This document shows positions 47,761-58,193 of a DNA stretch of 64,000 bases, piece by piece (the stretch's first letter is position 1; the number at the start of each line of letters is the position of its first letter). The translations under genes and the position numbers were made by a program. This DNA comes from Streptomyces sp. SUK 48 (lineage in GTDB: Bacteria; Actinomycetota; Actinomycetes; Streptomycetales; Streptomycetaceae). The notes beneath the pieces are model-generated. The model made no database searches and had not been told where the DNA came from. It saw only the letters and a program-made list of their open reading frames with translations. The stretch is taken from the NCBI RefSeq assembly GCF_009650765.1, contig NZ_CP045740.1, forward strand, positions 5,494,001 to 5,558,000, read 5' to 3'.

Positions 47761-48714
47761 ATGAGCGTTCGCACCCAGTCATCCGAGCAGCCGGCGGAAA
47801 CCGTCCACCGCGCCGGCTTCGCCTGCTTCGTGGGCCGCCCCAACGCGGGCAAGTCCACCCTCACGAACGCTCTGGTCGGGCAGAAGGTGGCGATCACCTC
47901 GAACCGTCCGCAGACCACGCGGCACACGGTGCGGGGCATCGTGCACCGGCCGGACGCCCAGCTGATCCTGGTCGACACCCCCGGCCTGCACAAGCCGCGC
48001 ACGCTGCTGGGCGAGCGGCTGAACGACGTGGTGCGCACCACGTGGGCCGAGGTCGACGTGATCGGGTTCTGCCTGCCGGCCGACCAGAAGCTCGGCCCCG
48101 GCGACCGGTTCATCGCCAAGGAACTGGCCGGGATCAAGAAGACGCCCAAGGTCGCCGTCGTCACCAAGACCGACCTCGTGGACTCCAAGGCCCTCGCCGA
48201 GCAGCTGATCGCCATCGACCAGCTCGGCAAGGAGCTGGGGTTCGAGTGGGCGGAGATCGTGCCGGTCTCGGCGGTCGGCGACAAGCAGGTGGAGCTGCTG
48301 GCCGACCTGCTGGTGCCGCTGCTGCCCGAGGGCCCCGCGCTCTACCCCGAGGGCGACCTCACGGACGAGCCCGAGCAGGTGATGGTCGCCGAGCTGATCC
48401 GCGAGGCGGCGCTGGAGGGCGTGCGCGACGAGCTGCCGCACTCCATCGCGGTGGTCGTGGAGGAGATGCTGCCGCGCGAGGACCGGCCGGCGGAGCGCCC
48501 GCTGCTCGACATCCACGCGAACGTCTACATCGAGCGCCCCAGCCAGAAGGGGATCATCATCGGCCCCAAGGGCAAGCGCCTCAAGGAAGTCGGCATCAAG
48601 TCCCGCAAGCAGATCGAGGCGCTGCTGGGCACGCCGGTCTTCCTGGACCTGCACGTCAAGGTGGCCAAGGACTGGCAGCGCGACCCGAAGCAGCTCCGCA
48701 AGCTCGGCTTCTGA
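47761..48714 (+). CDS. era: GTPase Era
   Basis: A 317-residue GTPase. G1 is GRPNAGKS at residues 25-32, G3 is DTPG in VDTPGLHKPR, G4 is TKTD, and the KH domain has GIIIGPKGKRLKEVGIKSRK. Era assists 16S rRNA 3'-end processing with YbeY and RNase III. ATG 47761 gives the usual N-terminus; ATG 47752 overlaps the previous stop and is possible. The gene is essential in most bacteria and lies nine kilobases from ybeY here. Confidence 0.95.
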   Translation: MSVRTQSSEQPAETVHRAGFACFVGRPNAGKSTLTNALVGQKVAITSNRPQTTRHTVRGIVHRPDAQLILVDTPGLHKPRTLLGERLNDVVRTTWAEVDVIGFCLPADQKLGPGDRFIAKELAGIKKTPKVAVVTKTDLVDSKALAEQLIAIDQLGKELGFEWAEIVPVSAVGDKQVELLADLLVPLLPEGPALYPEGDLTDEPEQVMVAELIREAALEGVRDELPHSIAVVVEEMLPREDRPAERPLLDIHANVYIERPSQKGIIIGPKGKRLKEVGIKSRKQIEALLGTPVFLDLHVKVAKDWQRDPKQLRKLGF

Positions 48715-49988
48715 CCCTCGCCCTCGGTCCACCTTTCAGTCCACCCCCTGATCCGCCCCACCAGCACCGCCCCGGCCAGCCCGATCGCCGCCGACACCAG
48801 GTACAGCACCCGGTAGCCGCCCAGGTACGTCACCAGCGGCGCCGCCAGGGCCGGGGCCGCGGCCTGGGGGAGGGCGTTGGCCACGTTGACGAGGCCCAGG
48901 TCCTTGCCGCGGTCGGCGGCGTGCGGGAGGACGTCGGTCATCAGGGCGAAGTCGACGGAGGTGAAGACGCCGAAGCCGACGCCCAGGACGGCGGCCGCCG
49001 TCACCGCGCCCGGCCAGGTCTCCCAGCCGGCCAGCGCCGCCGTCGCCACCGCCATCAGCACGCCCGACCCCACCACGAACGGTTTGCGGCGGCCCGTGCG
49101 GTCGGACCAGACACCGCCGATCACCACCGTGGCCAGCAGCGTCACGCCGTTCACCGCCGTCAGGACCAGGACGCCCCGGCCGGGGTCGGGGTAGTGGACC
49201 CGGTCGCGCAGGTAGTAGAGCAGGTACAGCAGCACCAGCGAGTTGCTGAGATTGATCAGGAAGCGGGTCAGCCAGGCCCAGCCCAGGTCGGGATGCCGGC
49301 GCGGGCTCAGCCAGAAGCCCGCGAGGAAATCCCGCCAGGACCACGGGGGCCGGTCCCCGGGCGGGAGGCGGAGGTCCCGGAAGAAGGCGAGGTACGGCAG
49401 GACGCCCGCCGCCGCGCACACCGCGCAGGCCACGTACCCCGCGCCGGTTCCGCCCGCCGCCGTCGCCAGGCCCGTGCCCGCGACCACGCCCAGGATCTGG
49501 GCCGCGCCCAACCAGCCGCCCACCACGCCCCGCTGACGCCTCGGCACCCGGTCCGGGACCGCCGCGGTCACCGCCGCGAAGGCCGCGTTCAGGGTGAACT
49601 GGACGAGGCACCAGCCGAGCGCCATCGACCACGGGCCGCCCGCGCCCGCGAGCAGCAGCAGGGACAGCGCCCCGCCCGCCGCCCCGGCCGCGACCCACGG
49701 CGCCCGGCGGCCCGCCCGAGCCGTCGTACGGTCGGACAGCGCGCCGAAGAACGGGTTCGCGAGCAGGGACACCACCGCGCCCGTGCCGGTCACCCAGGCC
49801 AGCAGGGTCTCCTTGGACATCCCGGCGCCGGGCGCGAGGTCCTTCGCCTGGTCGGCCAGCAGGATCTGGAGCGGGCCGAACCAGCCCACCCAGATCGCCC
49901 CGTTGGCCATCGAGAGGGCCGCCGTCCAGCCCCGCCCCACCGGTGCGGCCGGTTCGGCGAGCGCGGCCGGCGGGCGGCCGGTGGTCAC
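48525..49988 (-). CDS. MFS sugar transporter with an aberrant C-terminal tail
   Basis: A membrane protein with about 12 hydrophobic segments, GPH/MFS type (FGALSDRTTARAGRRAPW after TM2, GGVWSDRTGRRKPFVVGSG in the second half). As read it has 487 residues and its last 63 or so run antisense through era. The expected end is near 48736: one extra G (plus strand C) in the run at 48744-48748 gives RIRGVD and a stop. It overlaps the beta-glucosidase gene by four bases (GTGA), so they form an operon, probably for uptake of a beta-glucoside. Confidence 0.85.
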   Translation of the reverse strand: MTTGRPPAALAEPAAPVGRGWTAALSMANGAIWVGWFGPLQILLADQAKDLAPGAGMSKETLLAWVTGTGAVVSLLANPFFGALSDRTTARAGRRAPWVAAGAAGGALSLLLLAGAGGPWSMALGWCLVQFTLNAAFAAVTAAVPDRVPRRQRGVVGGWLGAAQILGVVAGTGLATAAGGTGAGYVACAVCAAAGVLPYLAFFRDLRLPPGDRPPWSWRDFLAGFWLSPRRHPDLGWAWLTRFLINLSNSLVLLYLLYYLRDRVHYPDPGRGVLVLTAVNGVTLLATVVIGGVWSDRTGRRKPFVVGSGVLMAVATAALAGWETWPGAVTAAAVLGVGFGVFTSVDFALMTDVLPHAADRGKDLGLVNVANALPQAAAPALAAPLVTYLGGYRVLYLVSAAIGLAGAVLVGRIRGWTERWTEGEGQKPSLRSCFGSRCQSLATLTCRSRKTGVPSSASICLRDLMPTSLRRLPLGPMMIPFWLGRSM

Positions 49989-51301
49989 CTCTGGGCCCGC
50001 AGCACATCCCGGAACCAGTGGTACGACGCCTTCGGCACCCGCTCCAGCGTCGCGTAGTCCACGTGCACCAGACCGAAGCGCCGTGCGTAGCCCTCGGCCC
50101 ACTCGAAGTTGTCCAGGAGGGACCACACGAAGTAGCCGCGCACGTCCACCCCGGCCGCCACCGCGGCGTGCAGGGCGCGCAGATGGGCGTCCAGGTAGGC
50201 GATGCGGTCCTGGTCGTCGAGGCCCTCGTACGAGCAGCCGTTCTCGGTGATGACGATCGGCGGGAGCCGGTCTCCGTAGCGCGCCCGGAAGCCGCACAGC
50301 AGCTCGGTCAGCCCCTCCGGGACCACCGGCCAGCCGAAGTCGGTCCGGGGCCGGCCCGTTATCTCCCGTACCGAGAAGGGGAGTTCGGCGGGTATCGGGA
50401 CGCCGCCGGACTCCGTCTCCGTGCCCAGCGGCGCGCCCACCAGGGTCGGCGCGTAGTAGTTGACGCCGTACCAGTCGAGCGGCTCGGCGATCGTCTTCAG
50501 GTCCGCCGCGAGGTCGGGCGAGGGCATCAACTCGCCGAGTCCGTCCGGATATTCGCCCAGCAGCAGCGGCTCCGCGAAGAGCCGGTTGAGCAGCGTGTCG
50601 TAGAAGGCGGCCGCCTGCACGTCGGCCGGATCGGCGGAGGCCGGCCAGGTCGGACCGTGGGAGTTGGCGATGCCGATGTCCCCCGCGCCGGCCGCGCGCA
50701 GGGCCCGTACCGCGAGACCGTGGGCGAGGAGCTGGTGATGGGCGACCGGGAGGGCGTCGAACAGCAGCCGCCGGCCGGGGGCGTGCACCCCGAGGGCGTG
50801 GCCGAGCAGGGTGTGCTCGGCGGGCTCGTTGAGGGTGATCCATGTGCTCACCCGGTCGTTCAGGCGTTCGGCGACCGTCGACACGTACGCGGCGAACCGG
50901 TGCGCCGTGTCCCGCTCCAGCCAGTCCAGGGAAGCGGGCAGATCCCAGTGGAAGAGGGTGGGCACCGGCCGTACGCCCGCCGCGCACAGCTCGTCCACCA
51001 GCCGGTCGTAGAAGTCCAGGCCGCCCGGGGAGCCGGCGCGGGGCCAGGAGACGGAGAAGCGGTAGGCGTCCACGCCGAGACCGGCCAGCAGCGCCACGTC
51101 CTCGGGGTAGCGGTGGTAGTGGTCGCAGGCCACCGCCGCCGTCGAGCCGTCCTTCACCCGGCCCGGCCCGGCCGTGAACACATCCCACACCGAGGGCCCG
51201 CGCTCGTCCGCCGCCCCCTCGATCTGATGGGCGGAGGTCGACACGCCCCACAGGAAGCCGGCCGGGAACCGGGGGATCGGATCGCCTGCGTCAGTCGCCA
51301 T
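49985..51301 (-). CDS. Beta-glucosidase (GH1)
   Basis: A 438-residue GH1 enzyme without signal peptide. N-terminal RFPAGFLWGVSTSAHQIEGA is typical. The acid/base Glu is in TLNEP near residue 158 and the nucleophile Glu in ITENGCSYEG near 351. It hydrolyses beta-glucosides inside the cell, fitting the co-operonic transporter. ATG 51301 begins close to the conserved core; an upstream in-frame ATG near 51421 would add about 40 residues that include a tandem-repeat stretch. Confidence 0.93.
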   Translation of the reverse strand: MATDAGDPIPRFPAGFLWGVSTSAHQIEGAADERGPSVWDVFTAGPGRVKDGSTAAVACDHYHRYPEDVALLAGLGVDAYRFSVSWPRAGSPGGLDFYDRLVDELCAAGVRPVPTLFHWDLPASLDWLERDTAHRFAAYVSTVAERLNDRVSTWITLNEPAEHTLLGHALGVHAPGRRLLFDALPVAHHQLLAHGLAVRALRAAGAGDIGIANSHGPTWPASADPADVQAAAFYDTLLNRLFAEPLLLGEYPDGLGELMPSPDLAADLKTIAEPLDWYGVNYYAPTLVGAPLGTETESGGVPIPAELPFSVREITGRPRTDFGWPVVPEGLTELLCGFRARYGDRLPPIVITENGCSYEGLDDQDRIAYLDAHLRALHAAVAAGVDVRGYFVWSLLDNFEWAEGYARRFGLVHVDYATLERVPKASYHWFRDVLRAQR

Positions 51302-51330
51302 GGCCGGATCATCCGTACCGCCGGTAACGA

Positions 51331-51399
51331 AGTCAACGCCCGTGCGTGGGTCAACGTCCGCGTGTGGGTCAACGCCCGCGTGTGGGTCAACGTCCGCGC
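51331..51399. repeat. 18-bp tandem repeat upstream of the beta-glucosidase
   Basis: Three full copies of GTGGGTCAACGYCCGCGY at 51346, 51364 and 51382, plus a partial copy at 51331-51345. They lie in the divergent region between the beta-glucosidase and a secreted protein. The period is a multiple of three and could be read as a coding extension on either strand. Confidence 0.85.
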
Positions 51400-51486
51400 A
51401 CCCAGCGGCTCCAGCGGTCATCCGATGTGGGCCGCATGGCCCAATCGACTGGCATTCGGGGCCCGATGGTTCCGAAACTGAACCGT

Positions 51487-52497
51487 ATGACAGTCCATCA
51501 GCTGACCACCGGGCCGCGCGCACGGCTGCTCACCGTGCTCGCGGCGTGTCTGTTCGTCCTGCTGGGCGGCGTGCCCGGCGCGCTCGCCGACACCCGCCGC
51601 GACCCCGCGACCTGCATCTCCACCCCGGCCGAGTACAAGGCCGCCTGGAACGCCCGCCAGGTGCGCTGCGTGTCCCCGTCCCTGTTCGGCACCACCCACA
51701 CCCGGGGCGACACCACCCTCTACCCGAGCGGCTTCTGGTACGCGTGGGCGGGCTCGAACACCAACCTGGAGCGGTACCTCCAGCTGCGCAGCCGGTACGG
51801 CGACCAGCCCCCGAAGACCGGCATCGGCGTGCTGTCCTTCGTCGGCTACCCCGGGCTCGACAGCTGGGACACCCCGACCGACCTCGCCGTCTACACCCTG
51901 CCCTCCGGGACCCGCGCCCAGGTCCCGGCGTTCGAGACCTGGTTCCGGCTGCTGGACGAGAAGTTCGGCCACACGGACGCCTACCCGCTCGCCGCCCAGC
52001 GCGACCTCGTGCTCGCCTACTCACGCCTCGGCAAGGGCGAGGACGTCGTCGGCGCCTTCCAGGACGTCACCGGGTGCAGGCGCGGCAAGCTCCTCCAGGG
52101 CGCCGCGCCCTCGGCGGCGATCGGGTGCGGCCGCGACTTCCTCGACGCGCTGGCCGCCGCGGGGCCCTCCCCGTACGACGGCGCGTCCTCGCTGGCCTGC
52201 TTCGCCAACTTCCAGTCCGGCTACACCGGCCCGCGCGACGCCGCCGCCCTGCGCGGGGTGCTGTACCAGTGCCAGGACGCCGGGTTCCTCAACACCGGGG
52301 TGGGCCTCGGCTACAACACGTACGCCAACCCGTTCGTGTGCAAGTCCGCCGCCGCCCAGACCGTACGACAGCGGTACACCGGGCGGGAGTTCATCCTGCC
52401 GAACGCGTCCTTCGGGGAGCTGCCGAGCCACGTCGACATCCCGCTGAACCTCGGCAACCCGAACCAGCGCGGCTTCCTCCAGAAGGGCTACTGCTGA
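51487..52497 (+). CDS. Secreted protein of unknown function
   Basis: A 336-residue protein. A signal peptide (RARLLTVLAACLFVLLGGVP then GALA) ends near residue 34. The mature part has regularly placed cysteines (CIST, VRCVSP, TGCRRG, IGCGRD, LACF, YQCQ, VCKS, terminal YC), suggesting disulfides. Segments such as PSGFWYAWAGSNTNLERYLQ are aromatic, and the chain has no recognisable catalytic motif. No family is named. ATG 51487 sits about 88 bp from the 18-bp repeats and diverges from the beta-glucosidase. Confidence 0.75.
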   Translation: MTVHQLTTGPRARLLTVLAACLFVLLGGVPGALADTRRDPATCISTPAEYKAAWNARQVRCVSPSLFGTTHTRGDTTLYPSGFWYAWAGSNTNLERYLQLRSRYGDQPPKTGIGVLSFVGYPGLDSWDTPTDLAVYTLPSGTRAQVPAFETWFRLLDEKFGHTDAYPLAAQRDLVLAYSRLGKGEDVVGAFQDVTGCRRGKLLQGAAPSAAIGCGRDFLDALAAAGPSPYDGASSLACFANFQSGYTGPRDAAALRGVLYQCQDAGFLNTGVGLGYNTYANPFVCKSAAAQTVRQRYTGREFILPNASFGELPSHVDIPLNLGNPNQRGFLQKGYC

Positions 52498-52511
52498 GCC
52501 GAGGGCCGGAG

Positions 52512-52778
52512 CTAAGCGCCCTCCTTGAGCACCCGGGAGACCAACTCCCGCTGGTCCTCGGTCAGCCGGGGGTCGGCCGCGTAGACCGTGCGGTCGTCCA
52601 CCGTGATCTCGTAGCTGAACCCGTCCGGCACACCGGCCGGCGGAAGGGCCTGGCCGGACGCGAGGACGCGTCCGGCCAGCGCCTGCCACTCCTCGCCGTC
52701 GGGCCGGTCCGAGGTGTCCACCTCGGCCCGGCGCTCGATGCCCGCGAAACCGCCTGTGCGCGTCACCTGAATCCGCAT
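52512..52778 (-). CDS. Emfourin-like inhibitor of M4 metalloproteases
   Basis: An 88-residue protein beginning MRIQVTRTGGFAGIERRAEV, with the FSYEITVDDRTVYAADPRLT block typical of emfourin (M4in), the slow, tight inhibitor of protealysin. The gene next to it encodes an M4 protease, and both point the same way with 52 bp between them; the protease gene is upstream. It probably guards the cell against its own cytoplasmic protease. The match is from memory of the family and gene pair. Confidence 0.82.
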   Translation of the reverse strand: MRIQVTRTGGFAGIERRAEVDTSDRPDGEEWQALAGRVLASGQALPPAGVPDGFSYEITVDDRTVYAADPRLTEDQRELVSRVLKEGA

Positions 52779-52830
52779 GGGTCCAGTGTCGCAGCGCGGG
52801 CGCCGCCGCGGGGGGACTACCGGGTGCGTA

Positions 52831-53901
52831 CTACCGCGTATGCACCCCGACCTGTTGCCATGCCTTCCGCACGGCCTCCAGCTCGTCGGCGCCGAACCGG
52901 TGGCGCGCCGCCTTCACGGTGAGCCTGGCGAAGTCGGCGAACTGCGCGTCCGACTTGAGATCGCCGCCGGTCAGCGCGTCGTACCAGACCTGTCCCGCCT
53001 TCTCCCAGGCATGGCCGCCGAGGGCCGTCGCGGCGAGGTAGAAGGCATGGTTGGGGATGCCGGAGTTGATGTGCACCCCGCCGTTGTCGCGGCCGGTGCG
53101 CACATAGTGCTCCATGGTCGCGGGCTGCGGGTCCTTGCCGAGGTTCGGGTCGTCGTACGCCGTGCCCGGGGCCTTCATCGAGCGCAGCGCGGTGCCGTGC
53201 ACGCCCGGGGCGAGGAGTCCCGCGCCGATCAGCCAGTCGGCCTCGGTGGCGGTCTGCCCCAGCGTGTACTGCTTGATCAGCGAGCCGAAGACATCGGACA
53301 CCGACTCGTTGAGCGCGCCGGACTGGCCGAAGTACTCCAGGTTGGCGGTGTGCTGGGTGACGCCGTGGGTCAGCTCGTGGCCGATGACGTCGACCGGGAT
53401 GGTGAAGTCGAGGAAGACCTTGCCGTCGCCGTCGCCGAACACCATCTGCTCGCCGTTCCAGAAGGCGTTGTCGTAGCCCTCCCCGAAGTGCACGGTGGCG
53501 TCGAGCGGCATTCCGTTGCCGTCGATGGAGTGGCGGCCGTAGACCTTCAGATACAGCTCGAAGGTGGCGCCGAGACCGGCGTAGGCGCGGTTGACGGAGG
53601 CGTCGGAGCCGGGGTCCGAGCCCTCCTCGCGGACCTTGTCGCCGGGCAGGTCCTGGGAGTGGTGGGTGTCGTAGATGGTGCGGTGCGGCTGGTCGGCGGC
53701 GGCGCCCGCGGGCGGCGCCGCGGCGGTCGCGCCGATCACCGTGGTCAGCCGCCGCCGGGTGCGCTGGTAGGCGTCGTGTTCCAGGGAGCGGCGGGCGGGT
53801 GCCGACACATCCGGGTCCTCGGCGCGGGAGAGCTGGTCGAGGACGTGCGGCGGCACGATGGTGCAGAAGACGGGCTCGAGGGCCCCGTTCCTCGTCGTCA
53901 T
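52831..53901 (-). CDS. Protealysin-like M4 metalloprotease
   Basis: A 356-residue M4 (thermolysin-family) protease. HELTH lies near residues 174-178 and the third ligand Glu in GALNESVSDVFG near 198. A catalytic His occurs in HINSGIPNHAFY. There is no signal peptide and the propeptide is short, with FCTIVPPHVLDQLSR, the protealysin precursor motif. The inhibitor emfourin follows. An alternative start lies 4 codons upstream. The region between it and the leuA leader holds AGTGA-N8-TCACT at about 53923-53940, a possible operator. Confidence 0.92.
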   Translation of the reverse strand: MTTRNGALEPVFCTIVPPHVLDQLSRAEDPDVSAPARRSLEHDAYQRTRRRLTTVIGATAAAPPAGAAADQPHRTIYDTHHSQDLPGDKVREEGSDPGSDASVNRAYAGLGATFELYLKVYGRHSIDGNGMPLDATVHFGEGYDNAFWNGEQMVFGDGDGKVFLDFTIPVDVIGHELTHGVTQHTANLEYFGQSGALNESVSDVFGSLIKQYTLGQTATEADWLIGAGLLAPGVHGTALRSMKAPGTAYDDPNLGKDPQPATMEHYVRTGRDNGGVHINSGIPNHAFYLAATALGGHAWEKAGQVWYDALTGGDLKSDAQFADFARLTVKAARHRFGADELEAVRKAWQQVGVHTR

Positions 53902-54112
53902 GCCATCGACCATTGCACTGAGTGATGTCAAAGTCACTACTCGCAACCATGATTGGTGAAATACCGGGACAGGGGGCGCGACGCAGCGTGACGCTGTGGT
54001 ACGGCGGCGCGCCCCCTGTATGTGGCCCGTGCGGCACTCCTGTGGCCTGTCGCACTTTTTGCCCTGTTTGTCCTACCGGTCCCGCATACTGGACCGCGTC
54101 CCCACATCCTGA

Positions 54113-55996
<1,884 letters not shown>

Positions 55997-56016
55997 CCCA
56001 CCCCCACCGGGGGTTT

Positions 56017-56054
56017 CGAGGCTCCGGCCGCCGCCCACGGCGACCGGAGCCTCG
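56017..56054 (+). terminator. Terminator after leuA
   Basis: CGAGGCTCCGG at 56017-56027 pairs perfectly with CCGGAGCCTCG at 56044-56054, followed by TCGCTTCTC. It begins 21 bp after the leuA stop. Confidence 0.88.
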
Positions 56055-56180
56055 TCGCTTCTCGGCCATAGGGCCGGACAGGTCACAGACTGGTCTCGTC
56101 CGGGGTACTGACTCAGCCTCCGTGATGTGGCTAACATCACGCCAGCGCGGCGATGGTGCCGTGCTCTAGGGAGGTGCGAC

Positions 56181-56876
56181 GTGCTGCCGGTAAGGGGACG
56201 AGACGACCGTGCCACCAGGGCCCTGTGCGTCCTGGGCACGCGCACCGCGTGGACACCCGTCGGCGACGGCGAGTTCTACTGCCCCGGCTGCGGGGGCGAC
56301 CGCAACTACCAGCGGCTCACCGGGCGCCGCCGGCTCACCCTGCTCGGGGTGCCGGTGCTGCCGCGCGGGACCACCGGACCCGTCGTGGAGTGCGCCGCCT
56401 GCGGCCGCCACTACGGCACCGACGTCCTGGACCACCCCACCACCCGCCGCTTCTCCGCGATGCTCCGCGACGGCGTGCACACCGCCGTCCTCGCCGTCCT
56501 CGCCGCGGGCGGCACCGGCTCCCGCGCGACCCTGGAGACGGCCTGCGCCGCGGTCCGCGCGGGCGGCGTCGAGGACTGCACCGAGGAGCGGCTCGCCGCC
56601 CTGGTCGACGCCCTCGCCGCCGACACCGGACGGGTCCTGGGCGAGCCCTGCGGGGCCGGCCTGACGATAGAGCTGCACGAGGCGCTGGACCCGCTCGCCC
56701 CGCACCTCGCCCCCGCCGGGCGCGAGGCCCTGCTCCTCCAGGGCGCCCATGTCGCCCTCGCCGACGGCCCCTACACGCCCGCCGAACGCGACGCGCTGAC
56801 CACGGTCGGCGCCGCCCTGACGCTTCCGGCCGAGGACGTGACCCGGCTCCTGGAGGCCGCGCGCACCCCGTCCTGA
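56181..56876 (+). CDS. TerB-like protein with zinc ribbon
   Basis: A 231-residue protein. A zinc ribbon has CPGCGGD near residue 33 and CAACGRHYG near 75. A TerB-like helical domain follows to the end (ALLLQGAHVALADGPYTPAE, ALTTVGAALTLPAEDVTRLL). TerB proteins occur in tellurite and stress clusters, but no other ter gene lies in this window. The role is unknown. GTG 56181 follows GGGAGGTG. It has its own promoter region behind the leuA terminator. Confidence 0.85.
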   Translation: MLPVRGRDDRATRALCVLGTRTAWTPVGDGEFYCPGCGGDRNYQRLTGRRRLTLLGVPVLPRGTTGPVVECAACGRHYGTDVLDHPTTRRFSAMLRDGVHTAVLAVLAAGGTGSRATLETACAAVRAGGVEDCTEERLAALVDALAADTGRVLGEPCGAGLTIELHEALDPLAPHLAPAGREALLLQGAHVALADGPYTPAERDALTTVGAALTLPAEDVTRLLEAARTPS

Positions 56877-56960
56877 TCCCCGGCGGGCGCGGTACCGGCT
56901 CCCGCTGATTACCTCGAACGGAGTAGTGGCGTCGGTCCGTACCGGGGGCAGCATCACGGC

Positions 56961-58193
56961 GTGACCCCGCTGCGACGCACCGTACTCACCGGCCTCGCCC
57001 TCCTCACCGCCCTCGCCGCCCTCGCGACGGCCCCGCTGCCCGCCGCCGCGGGGCCGCTCGGCTCCGCGCCGGAGTGCGCCTCCTCGCGGCCGTACGTCTC
57101 CGGGCAGGGCGGGTACGCCGCCTACCGCATCCCCGCCGTGGTGCGCACCCCGCGCGGCACGGTGCTCGCCTTCGCCGAGGGCCGGCGCCACGGCTCCGGC
57201 GACAGCGGGGACATCGACGTGGTGGTGCGCCGCTCCACCGACGGCGGCTGCACCTGGGGCCCGCTCGCCGTGGTGGCCGCGGGCGACGGGAACACCCGGG
57301 GCAACCCGGCCCCCGCCGTCGACCCGCGCACCGGCGCCATCATCCTCGTGACCTGCGGAAACGCGGGAGATGTGACGGAGGACCAGATCATGCGGGGCCA
57401 GGTCACGGCCGAGCGGGGTCGCCGGGTCTACGTGCAGCGCAGCTCGGACGACGGCCGCACCTTCACCGCGCCCCGGGACATCACCGCCGCCGTGAAACGG
57501 CCCGGCTGGCGCTGGTACGCCACCGGTCCCGGCCACGCCGTCGCCCTCACCCGGGGCCCGCACGCCGGGCGCATCCTGGTCCCCGCCAACCATTCCACCG
57601 CCCCGCCCAAGGGCTCGAAGGACACCGGCCGCGAGCCCCGCCACTACGCGGGCCACGCCCTCTACAGCGACGACGGCGGCCGCACCTGGCACCTCGGCTA
57701 CACCGCCACCGGGCCCAGCGGCGTCGTCAATGTCAACGAGACCAGCGCCACCCAACTCCCCGACGGACGGGTCTACTTCAGCGCTCGCGACCAGTACGGC
57801 AGCGCCCCGGGCAACCGCGTCGACAGCTACTCCTCCGACGGCGGCGCCACCCTCGACCGCCCCTACGCCGCCCAGGGCACCCTCCAGGACGTCCCGGTGG
57901 TCCAGGGCAGCGTCCTCCAGCTCCAGGGCACTCACGCCCCGCTGCTCTTCTCCGCGCCCTCCGTGCCGACCGCCCGCCGCACCATGGCCGTCTGGTCCAG
58001 CACCGACGCCGGCCACGGTTTCGCCCGCCTGACCACCCTGGACGACGGCCCGGCCGCCTACTCCGACCTGGTCCAGCTCGGCACCGGCGCGGTGGGCGTG
58101 CTGTACGAGACGGGTTCCTACGACGGCCTGTCGTTCCGCCGGCTCACCGGGATCGGCGCCCACGCACCCGCGGGGGCGCCGTCCCGCGGGTGA
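56961..58193 (+). CDS. Exo-alpha-sialidase (GH33)
   Basis: A 410-residue secreted glycosidase. The signal peptide ends near residue 33 (LATAPLPAAAGP). The RIP motif is YRIPAVVRTPRGTVLAFAEG near residue 54. Asp-box repeats include STDGGCTW, SSDDGRTF, SDDGGRTW and SSDGGATL. A second-half GTGAVGVLYETGSYDGL stretch carries the catalytic-type Glu/Tyr region. It releases sialic acid from host or environmental glycans. Its 3' end overlaps the convergent regulator gene by 76 bp. Confidence 0.92.
   Translation: MTPLRRTVLTGLALLTALAALATAPLPAAAGPLGSAPECASSRPYVSGQGGYAAYRIPAVVRTPRGTVLAFAEGRRHGSGDSGDIDVVVRRSTDGGCTWGPLAVVAAGDGNTRGNPAPAVDPRTGAIILVTCGNAGDVTEDQIMRGQVTAERGRRVYVQRSSDDGRTFTAPRDITAAVKRPGWRWYATGPGHAVALTRGPHAGRILVPANHSTAPPKGSKDTGREPRHYAGHALYSDDGGRTWHLGYTATGPSGVVNVNETSATQLPDGRVYFSARDQYGSAPGNRVDSYSSDGGATLDRPYAAQGTLQDVPVVQGSVLQLQGTHAPLLFSAPSVPTARRTMAVWSSTDAGHGFARLTTLDDGPAAYSDLVQLGTGAVGVLYETGSYDGLSFRRLTGIGAHAPAGAPSRG

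Noticed and set aside
51331..51399. CRISPR array
   Set aside because: The 18-bp units are directly adjacent without spacers, and no cas gene is present.
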